DNA of 6,379 nucleotides from NCBI GenBank assembly GCA_902796695.1, contig CADBQE010000208.1:1-6379 (forward strand), read 5' to 3'. This document shows positions 5,015-6,379 of this stretch, piece after piece. The DNA is from an uncultured Lachnospiraceae bacterium. GTDB lineage: Bacteria; Bacillota; Clostridia; Lachnospirales; Lachnospiraceae. The position numbers were made by a program, and so were the translations under genes. Positions within the stretch are counted from its first letter, which is position 1. Every line of letters starts with the position of its first letter. The notes beneath the pieces were generated by a model that worked only from the letters and a program-made list of their open reading frames with translations, ran no database searches and was not told the DNA's origin.

Positions 5015-6252
5015 TGGGGTACCTCATTCGGGCGGCCGATGGCCGTCTTCGCTGCGTCAATGATCTGTTCCGGAGTGCAGGTCCCTTCCACGCTTACGTC
5101 CGCGAAGGCTTCGTACAGCGCCTTCCTTTCCTCATACAGCGCTGCCAGGTCCGGGCGGTGGAAGAGGGGCTTGGCGGAGATGTCAAGGTCCGCGGGATCG
5201 CGGCAGAGCCGGATCAGGAGGCCGTTCTGGTGCAGGAGGGGGTAGTTCTCCGGGCGGGTGACCGCGCCGCCGCCGGTGGCAATGACGGCGCCGGAGAGGG
5301 CGCCCAGGCGGCGCAGGACGGCGGTCTCTTTTTCGCGGAAGGCGGGCTCGCCGAAGCGGTTGATGTACAGCTCCGGGGAGATCCCTTCTGCCTGCTCGAA
5401 GGTACGGTCGCTGTCATAAACCGGACGGCCCAGCGCCGCGCCCAGCTCCTGCGCGGCCGTGCTTTTGCCGCTGCCGGGCATGCCGATGAGGATGAGGTTC
5501 TGCTGCGAGAATGCGAGGCGGGCCGTCAGCGGCGCGATATCGTCCGGCGTCCGGTCGGTCAGGCCCCAGAGCCGGCTGCTGTAATAAGCCTGCGCGGTCA
5601 GCATGGGGAGGCCGTTTCTTGCCGGGATCCCCAGGGCCTCCGCTTCCAGCAGGAGGGCGGTGCGCGCGGGGTTGTAAATCAGGTCGATAACGCCCTGCAG
5701 CGCGGGGAAATCCCGCAGGGACAGGGGCGCCGCACCGTTGCCCGGATACATGCCGACGGGCGTCGTGTTGACGATGACCGCCGCGTCCCGATGGCGCTCC
5801 AGGTTCCCGTAATGGTCCGGACCGGAGCGGGAGATGACGACCGTCCGCGCGCCGCGTTCCCGCAGGACGGCCTGCACGGTGGCGGAAGCGCCGCCGCTGC
5901 CCAGAACCAGCACTTTCCGGCCGGCGGGGTCAAAGCCCTGCGTGTCCAGCAGATAGGAAAAGCCGGCGTAGTCCGTGTTGCCTCCGTACAGAGAGCCGTC
6001 CGGACGCCGCAGGATCGTATTGACGCTGCCCAGAGAGCGGGCTGTCGGAGAAAGGTCGTCCAGATAAGGAAGGACGGCTTTTTTATAGGGGATCGTGACG
6101 TTGCAGCCCCGGAAAGAGCCTTCTTTCAGAAAACGGCCTAGGTCATCCGGATCGGTCTCCCAGAGCGCATACGAATAATCACCCAGCATCCGGTGGATGG
6201 CGGGTGAGCAGCTGTGGGAAAGGGTTCTGCCCAGAAGGCCGTAAGTGTCCAT
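5011..6252 (-). CDS. aroE-aroK: Bifunctional shikimate dehydrogenase-shikimate kinase (AroE-AroK fusion)
   Basis: One 413-residue polypeptide carries two consecutive shikimate pathway enzymes. Residues 1 to about 245 are shikimate dehydrogenase (3-dehydroshikimate + NADPH to shikimate): LSHSCSPAIH (11-20) for substrate binding, NVTIPYKK with catalytic Lys57, GGNTDYAGF with Asp94, GSGGASAT (118-125) in the nucleotide-binding fold, NTTPVGM (162-168), and AQAYYSSRLW with Gln221. Residues from about 250 are shikimate kinase (ATP + shikimate to shikimate 3-phosphate): Walker A GMPGSGKST (257-265), YDSD with Asp282, GEPAFREKE with Arg306, TGGGAV (326-331) and EERKALY with Arg376. The usual Arg of the lid RPL motif is Lys361. 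The linker is only about 20 residues and no stop or frameshift separates the halves. ATG at 6252 has GGAG 7 bases upstream, and the N-terminus matches AroE starts. It lies 30 bases after the upstream gene and overlaps aroQ by 4 bases. Confidence 0.95.
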   Translation of the reverse strand: MDTYGLLGRTLSHSCSPAIHRMLGDYSYALWETDPDDLGRFLKEGSFRGCNVTIPYKKAVLPYLDDLSPTARSLGSVNTILRRPDGSLYGGNTDYAGFSYLLDTQGFDPAGRKVLVLGSGGASATVQAVLRERGARTVVISRSGPDHYGNLERHRDAAVIVNTTPVGMYPGNGAAPLSLRDFPALQGVIDLIYNPARTALLLEAEALGIPARNGLPMLTAQAYYSSRLWGLTDRTPDDIAPLTARLAFSQQNLILIGMPGSGKSTAAQELGAALGRPVYDSDRTFEQAEGISPELYINRFGEPAFREKETAVLRRLGALSGAVIATGGGAVTRPENYPLLHQNGLLIRLCRDPADLDISAKPLFHRPDLAALYEERKALYEAFADVSVEGTCTPEQIIDAAKTAIGRPNEVPQ

Positions 6253-6282
6253 ATGGTGTCTCCGACGGAAAGGGGCCGGCGG

Positions 6283-6379
6283 TCAGGGCTCCTGACGGCG
6301 GCGGCTCAGTTCCAGAATGGTTTCGTATAATGCCTCGATATCGTCCGGGAGGCCGTCCGGCGCAAGGCGGCGCAGACGG
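6283..6379 (-). CDS. C-terminal end of a probable chorismate mutase (5' part outside the window)
   Basis: An open leftward frame enters from the right edge and ends at TGA (6285-6283). Only 31 residues are visible, beginning RLRRLAPDG and continuing with LPDDIEALYETILELSRRRQ. The helix with I-x-x-L-Y-E-x-I-x-E-L-S-R-x-x-Q at the very end resembles the last helix of AroQ-class chorismate mutases (chorismate to prephenate), and the neighbours are aromatic biosynthesis genes. The domain ends at the stop codon, so it is either a stand-alone mutase or a protein with the mutase at its C-terminus; a standard mutase-prephenate dehydratase P-protein would continue past this helix. The other two frames lack protein-like character. 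The call rests on a short fragment. Confidence 0.55.
   Translation of the reverse strand, partial: RLRRLAPDGLPDDIEALYETILELSRRRQEP

Noticed and set aside
4505..5245. A 246-codon plus-strand frame across the convergent gap and aroQ
   Set aside because: It starts inside the lipoprotein terminator and runs antisense to aroQ and part of aroE-aroK, with a Gly/Val/Asp-rich shadow composition.
5014..6141. A 375-codon open frame on the plus strand opposite aroE-aroK
   Set aside because: It is the antisense of a gene with full AroE and AroK motifs. Long antisense frames are expected in GC-rich DNA, and its translation is Arg/Gly/Ala/Val-rich with no recognisable domain.

Overview
The window reads as chromosomal DNA from a GC-rich (about 60% by eye) member of the Clostridia, most likely a Lachnospiraceae/Oscillospiraceae-type gut or rumen anaerobe. 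This is inferred from a DUF4358 gene paired with an AlgI-like MBOAT gene, a short clostridial-type phosphotransacetylase, a lipoprotein carrying DxTGDGxPE motifs, a fused AroE-AroK enzyme, and GGGACG-core palindromes between genes. No marker gene fixes the taxonomy.

Layout. (1) Positions 1-1440 form a leftward operon: a good promoter (TTGACA-17-TAGACT), a membrane-anchored DUF4358 protein, then an MBOAT O-acyltransferase that runs off the left edge. Together they look like part of a cell-envelope or exopolysaccharide O-acetylation locus. (2) Positions 1489-2640 hold a stand-alone rightward pta gene with its own promoter and a strong GAAA-tetraloop terminator. (3) Positions 2641-4518 hold a rightward gene for a large predicted lipoprotein. 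It has a lipobox, 14 tandem TEPP-like repeats, then two homologous copies of an unrecognised domain of about 230 residues, each with a DxTGDGxPE motif. It ends in a strong terminator. (4) Positions 4478-4589 are a 110-base convergent gap packed with three hairpins; one overlaps the aroQ stop codon. (5) Positions 4583-6379 form a leftward aromatic amino acid operon: the C-terminus of a probable chorismate mutase (entering from the right edge), a bifunctional shikimate dehydrogenase-shikimate kinase (AroE-AroK), and type II 3-dehydroquinate dehydratase (AroQ), whose start overlaps the aroE-aroK stop.

How the genes work together. AroQ makes 3-dehydroshikimate, the AroE half reduces it to shikimate and the AroK half phosphorylates shikimate, so two polypeptides cover three consecutive steps. 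The upstream chorismate mutase would act after chorismate, toward prephenate. Pta interconverts acetyl-CoA and acetyl phosphate; no ackA is visible nearby.

The points most worth a second look are the duplicated lipoprotein with its repeat stalk, the palindromic elements on both sides of it, and the AroE-AroK fusion. I see no phage, CRISPR, rRNA, tRNA or transposase gene here.
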